DNA from: Clostridiales bacterium
GTDB lineage: Bacteria > Bacillota > Clostridia > Lachnospirales > Lachnospiraceae
Reading direction: 5' to 3'
Assembly: GCA_012512995.1 (NCBI GenBank)
Contig: JAAZDA010000132.1
Span: 1-13,676 of the forward strand
Length of the DNA stretch: 13,676 bases
The notes below the pieces were generated by a model that was not told the DNA's origin, searched no databases, and worked only from the letters and a program-made list of their open reading frames with translations. Position numbers and translations under genes: made by a program. Below, piece after piece: positions 13,447 to 13,676 of this stretch; within the stretch, counting starts at the first letter, position 1; each line of letters begins with the position of its first letter.

Positions 13447-13676
13447 TTGAAAATCCGCAGATCTTTGCGATATGCCGTTATCGGCATATCGCTGTCTTTT
13501 ATCATAGCGATTACTGCAGGATACAGGGTAAGTGTTCTTGCGACCGAGCAGACAAATGATTCTATCAAAGAGAAAGAGAGCCAGATAGAATCAGCTAAGA
13601 GCGAGCGCGAGCAGATGCAGAGCACACTCAGTGACATGAAGGCATTGAAGGAGCAGCTCGAGTCTAATAAGAGCAA
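13447..13676 (+). CDS. Secreted coiled-coil protein, probable M23-family murein hydrolase or activator (3' end outside window)
   Basis: Translation from TTG 13447, 9 nt after GGAG (13434-13437), stays open to the window end (76 codons seen). It begins MKIRRSLRYAVIGISLSF, a signal peptide with a hydrophobic core through about residue 24 and a possible cleavage near LAT-E. Residues 35 onward are charged heptad-like sequence (KEKESQIESAKSEREQ...), a coiled coil. EnvC, PcsB and related FtsX-controlled proteins start this way, and the position 54 bp after ftsX matches. The catalytic domain (M23 or CHAP) is not in the window, so the enzyme class is inferred. A strong hairpin covers codons 7-16. Confidence 0.75.
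   Translation, partial: MKIRRSLRYAVIGISLSFIIAITAGYRVSVLATEQTNDSIKEKESQIESAKSEREQMQSTLSDMKALKEQLESNKS
13467..13492 (+). repeat. Perfect 11-bp inverted repeat inside the start of the hydrolase gene
   Basis: GCGATATGCCG (13467-13477) and CGGCATATCGC (13482-13492) flank a TTAT loop, and TGTCTTTTATC follows. It begins 20 nt after the start codon, within the signal-peptide codons. As RNA it would form a stable stem that could hinder early elongation or act as a weak attenuator. Confidence 0.7.

Overview
The window looks like chromosomal DNA of a Gram-positive anaerobe of the class Clostridia, most likely a member of the Lachnospiraceae. The grounds are strong AGGAGG-type ribosome binding sites, frequent TTG/GTG starts, lipoproteins with Ser/Thr/Ala-rich linkers, a CD1871A-type CXXC miniprotein, and a CdaR-type regulator directly upstream of ftsE-ftsX and an M23-type hydrolase gene. 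The genus cannot be fixed from the sequence alone.

Region 1 (1-873) is the remains of a MATE efflux transporter that has lost its middle and changed frame. Region 2 (887-2198, minus strand) holds a small 2x[4Fe-4S] ferredoxin that begins with a bacteriocin-type double-glycine leader, and an unrecognised lipoprotein whose 3' end is duplicated just downstream of its stop. Region 3 (2305-3086) has one gene, tRNA-Gln(CUG), with a good promoter. It is followed by a dense series of hairpins and short repeats, some resembling the tRNA 3' end, then a GC-rich 28-bp tandem repeat.

Region 4 (3087-4787) is a tight three-gene redox operon: a TlpA-like thioredoxin lipoprotein, a 50-residue CXXC membrane miniprotein missed by simple ATG calling, and a polyferredoxin membrane protein. 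It looks like an electron route across the membrane to an extracytoplasmic thioredoxin. A similar upstream element precedes this operon, the leader-ferredoxin gene and the lipoprotein gene, so the three may be expressed together. This possible redox island is the most interesting part of the window.

Region 5 (4895-7110) encodes a Nudix ADP-ribose pyrophosphatase, signal peptidase I and a secreted protein made of four about 80-residue repeats, closed by a clear terminator. Region 6 (7264-10111) encodes an AlaX-type alanyl-tRNA editing protein, an acyl-ACP thioesterase (8-bp overlap) and a CvfB-like S1-domain protein. Region 7 (10244-13676) encodes a CdaR/PucR-type regulator, FtsE with an unusual acidic tail of about 130 residues, FtsX, and the start of a coiled-coil secreted protein that is probably the M23-family murein hydrolase or activator worked by FtsEX.
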